Notes: a model not told the origin generated them from the sequence alone. A stretch of 64,000 nt of DNA from Kiloniella sp. EL199 (GCF_900313065.1 NZ_OMPU01000013.1:1-64000); one strand, 5' to 3'. Shown: positions 24,270 to 33,390, counted from the first letter of the stretch. Made by a program: numbers and translations.

Positions 24270-25430
24270 ATGGAAGATTTATCAACGTTCTGGGAAATAA
24301 CACTGGAAGTCTGGAATCAGGGTGTTTTTGGGGTCAGTATTGGTCACATCATAACATCCATAGCAATTTTCTTTGCTTTCCTTGTTATTCGGGGATTGTT
24401 TTCAAGGCTCGTTATCAGTCGTCTCAAGGCACTGACAAGAAGAACCAAGAACTCTGTGGATGACCATGCATTAGAGGCACTAGAGGGACCAATAAGGATG
24501 ATCCCGATTGCCCTTGGTGTTTTCTTCTCGCTCGATTATTTGAATCTTGGCGGAGAAGCAGCAGTGTTAGGCAACAATCTTGTGCGCTCTCTAATTGCCT
24601 ACACACTTTTTTATGCTGTTTATAAACTGATAGATCCTCTGGATTTTTTACTCCATCGTTTCACAACGGTCCTCACCAGCATTATGGTAGACTGGATTAT
24701 CAAAGCACTTAAAATTTGTGTCGTCTTGCTTGGTGCGGCCAGCATTCTGGAACTCTGGGGCATCAATGTTGGTGCCATCATCGCAGGTCTTGGTCTTTTC
24801 GGTGTTGCTGTTGCTCTTGGCGCCCAAGATCTTTTCAAAAACCTTATTGCCGGCATTCTCATCATTGCCGAGAAGCGTTTTAGCCGCGGTGATTGGGTGC
24901 GGATCGAAGGAATAGTTGAAGGAACTGTCGAAGACATTGGCTTCCGTTCAACCCGTATCAGACGCTTTGATAAAGCACCTGTCTATGTGCCAAATGCCAA
25001 ACTGGCCGACAACGCCGTTATCAATTTCTCCAAAATGACAAACCGCCGTATTTACTGGAAAATCGGCGTTGAATACGACACAACAAGCGAACAACTTCGC
25101 AAGATTGTGCAAGAAATTAAAGATCATCTGTATGTCACAGAAGCCTTTGAAACTGATGATGCCCGCGCAACAACACTGGTTAATGTAGATTCATTTAACA
25201 GTTCATCCATTGATATTATGATTTACTGCTTCACCAAAACAACAAACTGGGGCGATTGGATGAACATCAAAGAAGATTTCGCCCTGAAGCTAAAGGAGAT
25301 CGTCGAAGGCAATGACAGTGCCTTTGCATTCCCGACATCAACTTTGCATGTGGCAAGCTTGCCAGAATCTCCGGCTCAAATTCAAAACCTCCCCGGACTG
25401 GAACCGGAAACACCGCTCAATAAGGGATAA
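24270..25430 (+). CDS. mechanosensitive ion channel protein, MscS family
   Basis: A 386-residue inner-membrane channel that opens under membrane tension to release solutes. Several N-terminal membrane helices precede the pore helix and beta domain: GINVGAIIAGLGLFGVAVALGAQDLFKNLIAGILIIAEKRFSRGDWV, the typical MscS TM3/beta transition rich in Gly and Ala (about 165-210), followed by VEDIGFRSTRIRRFD and the VPNAKLADNAVINFS motif. It is longer than E. coli MscS because of extra N-terminal helices. An AGGAG site precedes the ATG. A 9-bp terminator stem follows the stop. Confidence 0.93.
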   Translation: MEDLSTFWEITLEVWNQGVFGVSIGHIITSIAIFFAFLVIRGLFSRLVISRLKALTRRTKNSVDDHALEALEGPIRMIPIALGVFFSLDYLNLGGEAAVLGNNLVRSLIAYTLFYAVYKLIDPLDFLLHRFTTVLTSIMVDWIIKALKICVVLLGAASILELWGINVGAIIAGLGLFGVAVALGAQDLFKNLIAGILIIAEKRFSRGDWVRIEGIVEGTVEDIGFRSTRIRRFDKAPVYVPNAKLADNAVINFSKMTNRRIYWKIGVEYDTTSEQLRKIVQEIKDHLYVTEAFETDDARATTLVNVDSFNSSSIDIMIYCFTKTTNWGDWMNIKEDFALKLKEIVEGNDSAFAFPTSTLHVASLPESPAQIQNLPGLEPETPLNKG

Positions 25431-25435
25431 TATAA

Positions 25436-25457
25436 AAGGGGCTCTCATGAGCCCCTT
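25436..25457. terminator. bidirectional terminator between the MscS and CreA genes
   Basis: Perfect 9-bp stem AAGGGGCTC / GAGCCCCTT with a 4-nt loop, placed between convergent genes. The T-tracts are short on both sides, so efficiency is uncertain. Confidence 0.6.
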
Positions 25458-25495
25458 GATTCATTGTGTTATTAGCGGCGAAACTTTTCCCTTCA

Positions 25496-25984
25496 TTACC
25501 CCTCATTCCAGGGCATAATTGGAACAGAGGTAATAGAATTCTTTGGGCTGCCTTCAATAACTCTGTCACTATAAACCAAATAAATCAAAACGTTACGCTT
25601 TTCATCAAAGAAGCGGACTACTTGCATGGTTTTAAACACAAGAGATGTGCGTTTGGTAAAAACCTCTTCACCATCCTCAAGCTCTTCACGGAATTTGATC
25701 GGGCCGATCTGACGACAGGCAATCGATGCATCCGTTGTATCTTCGGCCAAACCCACAGCACCGGATATACCACCGGTTTTTGCCCGGCTAAGATGACAGG
25801 CAACACCTTCGACTTTTGGATCATCAAAGGCTTCAATAACAATCTTATGATTAGGCCCTAACCATTTAAAGACGGTATCTACCTCTCCAATCTCTTCCGC
25901 TTGAACAGCTGGAGAGAAAACAAACAGACCAGCACCAAGACACAAAAATACTTTGTGGATAATATCACGTAGTTTCAAATTCAT
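25496..25984 (-). CDS. creA: CreA family periplasmic protein
   Basis: A 162-residue protein with a signal peptide ending near FSPAVQAEE. The mature part begins [41 protein letters not shown], the conserved block of the CreA family, and later has [12 protein letters not shown]. The two cysteines (in VACHL and IACRQ) are conserved and could form a disulfide in the periplasm. The function is unknown. It lies 12 bp downstream of tag on the same strand. Confidence 0.9.
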   Translation of the reverse strand: MNLKLRDIIHKVFLCLGAGLFVFSPAVQAEEIGEVDTVFKWLGPNHKIVIEAFDDPKVEGVACHLSRAKTGGISGAVGLAEDTTDASIACRQIGPIKFREELEDGEEVFTKRTSLVFKTMQVVRFFDEKRNVLIYLVYSDRVIEGSPKNSITSVPIMPWNEG

Positions 25985-25996
25985 TTTTAGAGCTCG

Positions 25997-26587
25997 CTAA
26001 ATTCTAGGGGCATGTTTTTCATAGCAAAAGCAATCGACAGTATGATCGTTGACCATGCCGCACGCTTGCATAAAGGCATAACAAATTGTCGGCCCAACAA
26101 AACGAAAGCCATTTTTCTTTAAAAGCTTGGAAAGTTTTTCAGATTCTGGTGTCGAAGCTGGCACCTGGGATAAATCAGCCCACGAATTCACAAGTGTTTT
26201 ATTTTCCACAACAGACCAGACAAGATCCCGAAAAGATCCTTCGCCCGATTCCATGATTTCGAGCCAAGCCTTGGCATTAGTGACGACCGAATTGATTTTC
26301 AGACGGTTTCGCACCAAACCCGTATCCCGCATCAGGCGTTCAACATCATCTTCGGTAAATTTTGCAATCTTGTGTGGATCAAAGCCAGCAAACGCCTGCC
26401 TGTAATTTTCACGCTTTCTCAGTACGACTATCCAGGATAGTCCGGCCTGAGCTCCCTCCAGAATAAGCATCTCAAAGAGCTCGCGATCATCCGTTACCGG
26501 AACGCCCCATTCTTTATCATGATATTGAAGATACAGGGCTTCATCACTAACCCAGCCACAACGCTTTTTTTCCTGATTACGACTCAA
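25997..26587 (-). CDS. tag: DNA-3-methyladenine glycosylase I
   Basis: A 196-residue base-excision repair enzyme that removes 3-methyladenine from alkylated DNA. Zinc-knuckle residues are visible as Cys10 (RCGWV), His24 (YHDKEWG), and the C-terminal His and Cys in VNDHTVDCFCYEKH. The YHDKEWGVPV and EGAQAGLSWI motifs are diagnostic for Tag. The length is typical. It forms a probable two-gene unit with creA, which has no known link to DNA repair. Confidence 0.95.
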   Translation of the reverse strand: MSRNQEKKRCGWVSDEALYLQYHDKEWGVPVTDDRELFEMLILEGAQAGLSWIVVLRKRENYRQAFAGFDPHKIAKFTEDDVERLMRDTGLVRNRLKINSVVTNAKAWLEIMESGEGSFRDLVWSVVENKTLVNSWADLSQVPASTPESEKLSKLLKKNGFRFVGPTICYAFMQACGMVNDHTVDCFCYEKHAPRI

Positions 26588-26690
26588 AGTCTTCCCCCAA
26601 CCCCGTTTCCAGTTCTTACGTTATCTGATTTGTTTATCAAAAAGCGTAAGTAATTGCGAAAATGTTTACAAAATATTGATAACCGGATAC

Positions 26691-26738
26691 TCAATCCCTA
26701 TCTGGGGATACAATTCAATCCCTATCTGGGGATACAAT
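26691..26738. repeat. two exact tandem copies of a 24-bp dyad-containing repeat
   Basis: The 24-bp unit occupies 26691-26714 and is repeated without change at 26715-26738. Each copy contains the inverted repeat ATCCC-N6-GGGAT. The array ends 21 bp before the carbonic anhydrase start, so it lies in its 5' untranslated or promoter region. The unit length is a multiple of three and stays open in the gene frame, but I regard it as regulatory rather than coding. Confidence 0.8.
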
Positions 26739-26759
26739 AATGACTATATAGGATGCCAA

Positions 26760-27389
26760 ATGAGCGAAATCAATTCACTGATCAAAGGCTATCACGCTTA
26801 CCACACTGTTGACTATCGCAGAGATGAAGCGCTATTGCAGTCTCTTGCCAAAAAAGGGCAATCACCAAAAGCGATGGTTATCAGTTGTTGCGATTCTCGC
26901 GTCGAACCGTCCTCAATATTAGGAACCTTGCCCGGTGATCTTTTTATGGTTCGCAATGTTGCCAATCTAGTCCCTCCTTGTGCAGCAGATGATCATCACC
27001 ACGGCACATCGGCCGCATTGGAATATGCAATCACACAGCTTCACATCCCTAATATCATTATTATGGGGCATGCAATGTGTGGCGGTATCAAAGCACTTGT
27101 GGATGGCATTCTTGACGATTCCAATGACAGCTCATTTATTGCCAACTGGATAGAAATTGCCAAAGACGCAAAAGAAAAAGCCAGTTGCTGTGGCAAAGAA
27201 GGCGAGGAATTACAGCGTGCCGTTGAGCAAGCCTCAATCCTTAACTCATTGGAAAACCTGATGACTTTTCCCTTCATCCAGGAACGGGTCGCCGATGGAA
27301 GAGTCCAGTTACATGGTTGGTATTTTGACTTCTCCACTGGTGAATTGTTTAGCTACGACAAAGAAAAAGACGCCTTTATCAACCTCTAG
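26760..27389 (+). CDS. beta-class carbonic anhydrase
   Basis: A 209-residue zinc enzyme that hydrates CO2 to bicarbonate. Zinc ligands are visible in SCCDSRVEPS (Cys and the Asp/Arg dyad, about 41-50) and GHAMCGGIKAL (His and Cys, about 102-112). I start at ATG 26760, where family homology (MSEINSLIKGYHAYH) begins and a weak AGGA site precedes. The open frame extends 28 codons further upstream through the 24-bp repeats. It appears to be a single-gene unit; the role is probably inorganic carbon or pH balance. Confidence 0.94.
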   Translation: MSEINSLIKGYHAYHTVDYRRDEALLQSLAKKGQSPKAMVISCCDSRVEPSSILGTLPGDLFMVRNVANLVPPCAADDHHHGTSAALEYAITQLHIPNIIIMGHAMCGGIKALVDGILDDSNDSSFIANWIEIAKDAKEKASCCGKEGEELQRAVEQASILNSLENLMTFPFIQERVADGRVQLHGWYFDFSTGELFSYDKEKDAFINL

Positions 27390-27496
27390 AAGCTAACTGA
27401 TTCAAATCGTTAACCTTTAATCAAATGAATCGAGTCACACTACCTCTGATAAAGTAAACTATTGGGGGTCGTGCGCGCATTCGCATTGCAGGGGAC

Positions 27497-27892
27497 ATGG
27501 CATTGGTTGAGTTAGACGAAAGAGCAAACAATACAGGCGTCGAAAAAAGTACTGATAAACGGACCAGGTCTTCAGAAGACCCTTTTATCAAACATTACTT
27601 TAGCCGTATTGACCCCGATATTGCGAACAGCTTTACAGATGAACAAAAACACGCCATCAAACAAATGTTTGGCGCACGCGGTTACGCTAAACATCCTGTT
27701 GAAATAAGGCGATCCATTCCCTTTGGCCGTCATCGATTCTATCTGATCTTTTTACTTGGTCGTGAGAGGCGTGCTTACGAGCGCCTAAAATCCGAAGGGC
27801 AAGCTTCCGGCTATGTTGCCTATGCTTTAGCTAGCGCCTTCTGGTTGGCACCCGCCATTATGATTGCTGCACTCGTGCATTTTTTCGGGTAA
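27497..27892 (+). CDS. conserved hypothetical small membrane protein
   Basis: A 131-residue protein with a charged N-terminal part, a conserved-looking core (FSRIDPDIANSFTDEQKHAIKQMFG, then HPVEIRRSIPFGRHRFYLIFLLGRERR) and one C-terminal membrane helix (YALASAFWLAPAIMIAALVHFF). The GRERR segment and the terminal helix suggest a tail-anchored inner-membrane protein. I recall similar unnamed proteins in Rhodospirillales-like genomes but know no function. The AGGGG ribosome site 6 nt before the ATG supports it as a real gene. Confidence 0.75.
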   Translation: MALVELDERANNTGVEKSTDKRTRSSEDPFIKHYFSRIDPDIANSFTDEQKHAIKQMFGARGYAKHPVEIRRSIPFGRHRFYLIFLLGRERRAYERLKSEGQASGYVAYALASAFWLAPAIMIAALVHFFG

Positions 27893-28000
27893 AACAATCC
27901 ATATTAAAAGTATTTACGTACCAATAGATTCAGTTTGAAAAACAGTTGACCGTAATCTCTTTCCGAACCATTAGAACAAATAAGGTGGGAAAGAAGGACC

Positions 28001-28120
28001 ATGCAACAAACAGAGCGTACGTTTCCAAGGTTAAATAAAAAGCGTTCTATGCCTTACTTTTATCAATTCTTGCAATGGTGTTCGTTGTTGAAAACCCGTG
28101 TTTCAAATCGGCCAGAATAA
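28001..28120 (+). CDS. possible 39-residue small ORF antisense to the 3' end of hldE
   Basis: ATG 28001 is preceded by a near-perfect AAGAAGGA ribosome site and further upstream by TTGACC (27946-27951). The reading frame gives a 39-residue basic peptide (beginning MQQTERTFPRLNKKRS) whose last 74 bp overlap hldE on the other strand. It could be a small protein or leader peptide, but nothing beyond the start signals supports it. Confidence 0.25.
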   Translation: MQQTERTFPRLNKKRSMPYFYQFLQWCSLLKTRVSNRPE

Positions 28121-29543
28121 CCTGACCACCATTCTTGATAACAACATCACCGCCAACAACCTGATCAAGCGTGTAATCGGCTCCTTTGACCAATACATCA
28201 GGTAAAATAGCTTCAATCAGTTTTAACGGTGTATCCTCATCAAACAAAACAACCTGATCCACTATTTCCAGAGCAGCTAAAACCGTTGCCCTCGTGTTCT
28301 CATCTTGAATCGGGCGGCTTTCACCTTTGTAGCGTTTTACAGAAGCGTCTGTATTCAAACCAACAATCAAACGATCACATGATGATCTGGATTGCTGTAA
28401 AGACGCAATATGCCCCGGATGTAGCAGGTCAAAACTACCATTGGTAAATCCGATTTTATAACCCGCCTTACGCCACTGATCGACACGATGTAACGCAGCA
28501 TCCAATTCAGCGACCTTTGTCTGGCTTGAGTGCCCATTTCGGGCAAGAAGAGCCTGTCTGATTTCACTGCCATAGGCAACAGCCGTCCCGGTCTTGCCAA
28601 CAACAATACCAGCTGCAATATTCGCCAACCAAGATGCTTCCAAAAGGCTCAACCCGGCCGCAAGGGCTGCGCCAAGTACAGCAACAACAGTATCACCAGC
28701 ACCAGAAACATCAAAAACTTCCCGTGCTTCAGCCCCCAAATGCTCGACAACGCCATCTGACGTTACCAGCGTCATCCCCTCTTCACTACGCGTGGCCAGT
28801 ACACCTTTTATACCGCACGTTTTGATCAGATGTTTGCAGGCAGCAACCACTGCCGCATCACCATCAACAGACATTCCCGTCGCTTCGTGTAGTTCTCTGC
28901 GGTTTGGAGTAACAATACTTACACCCTTGTAGATACTGTAATCACGGCCTTTCGGATCTACGATTATCTGACATCCTACATCAAGGGCTGCAGCAATAAT
29001 TGTGCTCAGGGTTTCTTGGTTCAAAACACCCTTGTCATAATCAGACAGAATAAGCACAGGAACAGCCGCAAGATTCTCTTGAACTCGCTTTATGATTTGG
29101 GAACAAGTGTCCAGAGAAAGAGCACGATTCATCTCTCGATCAACCCGCAAAAGCTGTTGATTACTTGCCACAAAACGCTCTTTGATCGTCGTCTGACGCG
29201 TTGCCTCAATGACAAGATTAAGCGGTTCTTGGCCAACTTCCTTCTGAACAAGCTCACTCACTTCTTGACCAACGGCATCATCACCAATGACGGCAACAAA
29301 GTTTGTGGAAGCTCCAATAGCAGCCAGGTTACGAAGAACATTTCCCGATCCCCCCAGCATAGACACCTGACGATTGATTTTCAGCACAGGGATTGGTCCT
29401 TCGGGTGAAATGCGTTCCACGCTGCCATAGATAAAACGATCAAGCATAAGATCACCCACAGTCCGCACGCGCGCACCAGCAAGATCATCAACCCGAGCAA
29501 CCAAATCCAGCAAATCAATAGAAGAGTGAGTTTCCGAAGTCAT
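28047..29543 (-). CDS. hldE: bifunctional heptose 7-phosphate kinase / heptose 1-phosphate adenylyltransferase HldE
   Basis: A 498-residue two-domain enzyme of ADP-heptose synthesis for the lipopolysaccharide inner core. Residues about 15-330 form a ribokinase-like kinase (MLGGSGNVLRNLAAIGA near the substrate site, and the FDVSGAGDTVVAVLGAAL anion-hole motif). Residues about 355-498 form a nucleotidyltransferase with GFTNGSFDLLHPGHIASL and its HxGH-type motif. The domain order and length match HldE (RfaE). It is a stand-alone gene here with no other LPS genes nearby, and it indicates a heptose-containing LPS core. Confidence 0.94.
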   Translation of the reverse strand: MTSETHSSIDLLDLVARVDDLAGARVRTVGDLMLDRFIYGSVERISPEGPIPVLKINRQVSMLGGSGNVLRNLAAIGASTNFVAVIGDDAVGQEVSELVQKEVGQEPLNLVIEATRQTTIKERFVASNQQLLRVDREMNRALSLDTCSQIIKRVQENLAAVPVLILSDYDKGVLNQETLSTIIAAALDVGCQIIVDPKGRDYSIYKGVSIVTPNRRELHEATGMSVDGDAAVVAACKHLIKTCGIKGVLATRSEEGMTLVTSDGVVEHLGAEAREVFDVSGAGDTVVAVLGAALAAGLSLLEASWLANIAAGIVVGKTGTAVAYGSEIRQALLARNGHSSQTKVAELDAALHRVDQWRKAGYKIGFTNGSFDLLHPGHIASLQQSRSSCDRLIVGLNTDASVKRYKGESRPIQDENTRATVLAALEIVDQVVLFDEDTPLKLIEAILPDVLVKGADYTLDQVVGGDVVIKNGGQVILADLKHGFSTTNTIARIDKSKA

Positions 29544-29761
29544 CCGAAGTAACCAATGTTCATAAAGTTTCGTGTATCTCTTTTGCTACCTATTCAGGTT
29601 ACGGGCAAGTTTTTTAAGGAATAGCTTTTAATCGAGCCATATTTTAATTGAAAATATCACAAATATAGGTCATTCCGGTAAGGTTAACGAACTTTGAAGA
29701 CTCTCAAGGTTAATAATGTTACACACGATGATGCAATCTGGATGTAATGTAGCCCGCCCTT

Positions 29762-31078
29762 ATGGATAACTCGACTTCAACAAAGCAACCCGAAGGCCAA
29801 TTCAGCCAGGAAAAGGTCTTTCTGGATTATGTGAAACGGATCGGCAAACAAACCGATAATCGTCGTGCTGTACATATTTACTTATCGCGGTTACGCCCTT
29901 ACCATCAACGGGATCATCATTTGCGTATCGCGCAAAATGCATGCGAAGACTTGATTGCCAAATTTTCCGGCACTCTTTTTAGATTGCATAATAATGATCT
30001 GGTTGTTGTCACCACCGGGGCAACTGTTGCTCAAATTGATGAAACAATATTAAGGCTGCGTTATCTTTTCAGCGACGATCCAATGCTTGCCGGGGATTAT
30101 GACTTACAGGCTGACCAGTTCTGTAGCTGGTTTAACCTGGAACATGAATATGCGGACCTGATCGCCCTCGCAGTCAAAATGAACGAAGATCTTGATAACC
30201 AAATACGTCGGGAAAAAGCTGAAGCAATCGCAGCAATACACGGCAAACCAGCCGCGAAACCGAAAATTCCGCTGATGCCTTCGCACCTGGCTGCTGTCTC
30301 CAAGGCAATTAATCAGGCCGATCTATCCAGTTTAATGAAACGGCAGTCTATTTTCCTCGTCAACAAAGATCAAAAACCTGAAGCGCTATTCAAAGAACTC
30401 TTCTTTTCAATTGACCAGCTTCAACAAACACTCCTGCCAACCCATGACTTGCTATCCAATCGTTGGCTCTTTCAGGATCTAACCCGTTATCTTGATAAAC
30501 GCATGCTGGTCATTCTTCGTCAAAATGACGATTCAACTCTAACCAGATCTTATAGTTTGAATCTAAATGTCGCGACGGCCTTGTCTGATGAATTTTTAAA
30601 GTTGGACCATACCTTGGGCGAAGCTGTTCGTCGCTCCATTGTAATTGAATTTCAACTTCTGGATGTTTTTGCGGATATTGGCAGTTTTACCTTTGCCCGC
30701 GATTTTTTAAGAGAACGTGGTTACAAAATTTGTCTCGACGGCATTACTCATTTGTCTCTGCCAATGATTGATCGTCGTACTATGGGCTTTGACCTGATCA
30801 AACTACAATGGAATCAGGATCTGACTAAATTTCTGAAAACCCCTAGAGGAGATGAAATCAGAAATACAGTTAGCAAAGTTGATCCAAATAGAATGATACT
30901 CTGTCATTGCGGTGCCGAAGACGCTGTAAAAACAGCGCATGAGCTAGAGATCAAACTCATGCAAGGTTTTTACATTGATAAATATGTTAGAAACTGGGCC
31001 GCTTCAAAAAAGGAAGAATCCAAAAGCCTCGCTGATGCAATGGGACGCCACAGGGCTGAAGCCGATCATGAAGAATAG
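29762..31078 (+). CDS. degenerate GGDEF-EAL-type protein (probably catalytically inactive)
   Basis: A 438-residue cytosolic protein. Residues about 30-105 resemble a GGDEF fold without the GGDEF motif (FRLHNNDLVVVTT at the equivalent place). Residues about 265-415 resemble an EAL domain: IVIEFQLLDVFAD, GYKICLDGITH where active enzymes have DDFGTG, GFDLIKLQW for the DxxKxD strand, MILCHCGAEDAVKTAHELEIKLMQGFYID for the AEGVE and QGY region. The EAL signature itself and most metal ligands are missing, so c-di-GMP synthesis or breakdown is unlikely and a binding or scaffold role is more probable. It is convergent with regA. The 3' ends are 27 bp apart with no clear terminator. Confidence 0.7.
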   Translation: MDNSTSTKQPEGQFSQEKVFLDYVKRIGKQTDNRRAVHIYLSRLRPYHQRDHHLRIAQNACEDLIAKFSGTLFRLHNNDLVVVTTGATVAQIDETILRLRYLFSDDPMLAGDYDLQADQFCSWFNLEHEYADLIALAVKMNEDLDNQIRREKAEAIAAIHGKPAAKPKIPLMPSHLAAVSKAINQADLSSLMKRQSIFLVNKDQKPEALFKELFFSIDQLQQTLLPTHDLLSNRWLFQDLTRYLDKRMLVILRQNDDSTLTRSYSLNLNVATALSDEFLKLDHTLGEAVRRSIVIEFQLLDVFADIGSFTFARDFLRERGYKICLDGITHLSLPMIDRRTMGFDLIKLQWNQDLTKFLKTPRGDEIRNTVSKVDPNRMILCHCGAEDAVKTAHELEIKLMQGFYIDKYVRNWAASKKEESKSLADAMGRHRAEADHEE

Positions 31079-31105
31079 AGTTTAACACTCCAATTCTGAT
31101 CAGAC

Positions 31106-31660
31106 CTAAGCGTGTGGGGCATACTTTGCCAATATACGCTGAAGTGTCCGTCGGTGCATTCTCAAACGCCGCGCAGTTTCAGAAACATTGCGATCACACT
31201 GTTCATACACACGTTGAATGTGCTCCCAACGCACACGATCTGCCGTCATAGGTAATTCAGGCGGAGGCGGCATATCCCCATCAGGACTGGACTGTAACAA
31301 AGTTGCCGCAACTTGATCGGGGTCAGCCGGCTTTGGCAAATAATCCAATGCGCCAACTTTCACAGCGGCAACAGCCGTCGCAATGTTTCCATAGCCTGTA
31401 AGAACAACTACACGAGCATCTTTGGATGTTTCGTGGATCGCTTTAACGACATCAAGACCAGATCCATCTTGAAGTCTCAAATCGACAACAGCATACTCCT
31501 GAACTTCTGAATGTGCCAAGCGAATACCATCCGCAACGGAGTTGGCAATAACAGGTTCAAATCCACGCCGATCCATAGCCCGAGACAAACGTTCAGCAAA
31601 ACGTTCATCATCATCAACAATCAGCAGCTTCTTTTTTTCCGCATCTTGCGACTCTGACAT
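31106..31660 (-). CDS. regA: redox response regulator RegA/PrrA/ActR
   Basis: A 184-residue response regulator. The receiver domain has the acidic pocket VDDDER, the phosphoacceptor aspartate in VVDLRLQDGSGLDVV, and TGYGNIATAV and YLPKPAD. The C-terminal Fis-type helix-turn-helix (WEHIQRVYEQCDRNVSETARRLRMHRRTLQRILAKYAP) is the near-invariant RegA DNA-binding segment. With the RegB kinase encoded 162 bp upstream on the same strand, it forms the global redox switch that in Alphaproteobacteria controls respiratory oxidases, carbon and nitrogen fixation genes. Likely local targets (cyd, ccm) are inferred only. Confidence 0.95.
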   Translation of the reverse strand: MSESQDAEKKKLLIVDDDERFAERLSRAMDRRGFEPVIANSVADGIRLAHSEVQEYAVVDLRLQDGSGLDVVKAIHETSKDARVVVLTGYGNIATAVAAVKVGALDYLPKPADPDQVAATLLQSSPDGDMPPPPELPMTADRVRWEHIQRVYEQCDRNVSETARRLRMHRRTLQRILAKYAPHA

Positions 31661-31822
31661 TACTTGTTACCCCTAGACAATTCTATTCTTTGTTATTTCA
31701 GTACATTCTATGCTTCTGGACACAGGCGGTCAAAGATGCATTAAGCTCAGCTGTCTTGCAAAAAATTCATACGCCAGAAGCTCATCAAAATTCAGTTACG
31801 ACGCTCTTTAAGCTATCTGGCT

Positions 31823-33277
31823 TTAAGCTATCTGAGGTGCAACTTCCAAACGATGTCTGGGCCAAACAATCTCGACAAGGGCGCCACCTGATTCATGGTT
31901 AGAGTATGTCACTTTCCCCCCGGTATGGGAAAGCAAGGTTGTTGCAATAAAAACCCCCAAGCCCATGTGATCACCATCTTCTTCCTTGCGACGGTCTTGA
32001 TTTTTTGAGCCCAAGGCTTTTGAGGTCAGAGTTTTCTTGCCTAAAGCTTTCTGAGCATGTTCGCGACTGGAAAGCAATGGGTCCCCTAAACGACCGAGAA
32101 CCTGAGGATCAAAACCAGGCCCATCGTCATGTATTGTTAGAGTGATTGTTCTTTTATCCCAGACCAGCGATATCTCAACTTTCTCTTTTGCAAACTGGAT
32201 GGCATTTTGAGCAAAAAGCCCCAACGAGTGCAAAATTTCAGGGCTGCGCTCCACCATCAGATGTTCTCCATTTACTTCTGCCCCGGAATCTTCACGCGCT
32301 TTTGCCTCTATGAGCGTTTGAATATCTAATTTCTCATAGGGGACAACAGCAGTTTCAACAAGACTTTGGAGCGGCATAAAGTTGTATGGATCCCCCCCGT
32401 CTTCTTCTGGCCAGGCCGCAAGATTTTGTAAAATTTCCCGACATCTCAAGATCTCACTAATCAAGAGTTCGACATCCGGCAGGTAAATATCATCGGGCGG
32501 CAATTCTTCCTTCATTTCTTTTGCCACAACAAGCATTGTTCCCAAAGGACTGCCCAGTTCATGAGCAGCAGCAGCGGCCAAGCCCCCCAATGCTGATAAT
32601 TTCTGTTCTCGGGCCAAAGCCATTTGTGATGCCACAAGCGCCATTCCCATTGATCTTGCCTCTTCTGTTAATGAGGAGACATAAGCGGCCAAAAAAATCG
32701 CCGTAAAAACCAACGCCGCCCACAAACCATAAAGATAAAGTGAATGAAGAAAAAAGCTGCCTTCAGGCCAAGAGAGTGGCAAATAAAAGAAAACATTGGC
32801 TGTCACGGCGACAATTGCGAGGATACTTAAGCAGATGGTGCTCCGCCTGGTGAGAATAGAAGCCGATACTGTTACCGGTCCCAGGATCAGGATTGAAAAG
32901 GGATTTGTCAGTCCACCAGTTAAAGACAACAATAAAGATATTTGAATCAGATCAAATGCCAGGGCCATGGTTGCTTCTTTGTTACGCAACCAAGATGAAG
33001 CTGGACGCGTCGCAACCTGGGCCACATTCAAAACACCAGATGTTAAAACTACCAAAAATGCCGCAACCAGGTGAAGCTCTAGCCCAAGACCAAAATGGGC
33101 GATTAGCAACGCCGCCGTTTGTCCACAAATTGCCATCCATCTGATGAAAACAAGTGTCCTTAAACGAACCCGTCCTTGGTCGGGATGTAATCCTACTTCG
33201 GGTTCCAATCGAAATGTACTACTCACTGTCTCGTTCCATTTTCCAGACTTTATTCCCGGGTGGGATTTTGTAATCAT
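31823..33277 (-). CDS. regB: redox sensor histidine kinase RegB/PrrB/ActS
   Basis: A 484-residue membrane histidine kinase. About six N-terminal membrane segments include the quinone-binding motif GGLTNPF. The H-box is AAAAHELGSPLGTML. The conserved redox-active cysteine lies in EILRCREILQNL, followed by EEDGGDPYNFMP, the RegB signature. The HATPase domain has FAQNAIQFAKEKVEI (N-box), DDGPGFDPQVLG and GLGVFIATTLL. All sensing residues known for RegB are therefore present. The C-terminal region between the G boxes has a basic insertion (KKTLTSKALGSKNQDRRKEED). regA follows after 162 bp. Confidence 0.95.
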   Translation of the reverse strand: MITKSHPGIKSGKWNETVSSTFRLEPEVGLHPDQGRVRLRTLVFIRWMAICGQTAALLIAHFGLGLELHLVAAFLVVLTSGVLNVAQVATRPASSWLRNKEATMALAFDLIQISLLLSLTGGLTNPFSILILGPVTVSASILTRRSTICLSILAIVAVTANVFFYLPLSWPEGSFFLHSLYLYGLWAALVFTAIFLAAYVSSLTEEARSMGMALVASQMALAREQKLSALGGLAAAAAHELGSPLGTMLVVAKEMKEELPPDDIYLPDVELLISEILRCREILQNLAAWPEEDGGDPYNFMPLQSLVETAVVPYEKLDIQTLIEAKAREDSGAEVNGEHLMVERSPEILHSLGLFAQNAIQFAKEKVEISLVWDKRTITLTIHDDGPGFDPQVLGRLGDPLLSSREHAQKALGKKTLTSKALGSKNQDRRKEEDGDHMGLGVFIATTLLSHTGGKVTYSNHESGGALVEIVWPRHRLEVAPQIA

Positions 33278-33390
33278 TCTCAGGTAAATATTTATAATCC
33301 ATATGATTTTTGTAGCATCTCGCGCTAATAGATATCATTCTATAGCAAAACAGGACAAGATTACTTTCCCAATCGTGTTACATTAAGCTC

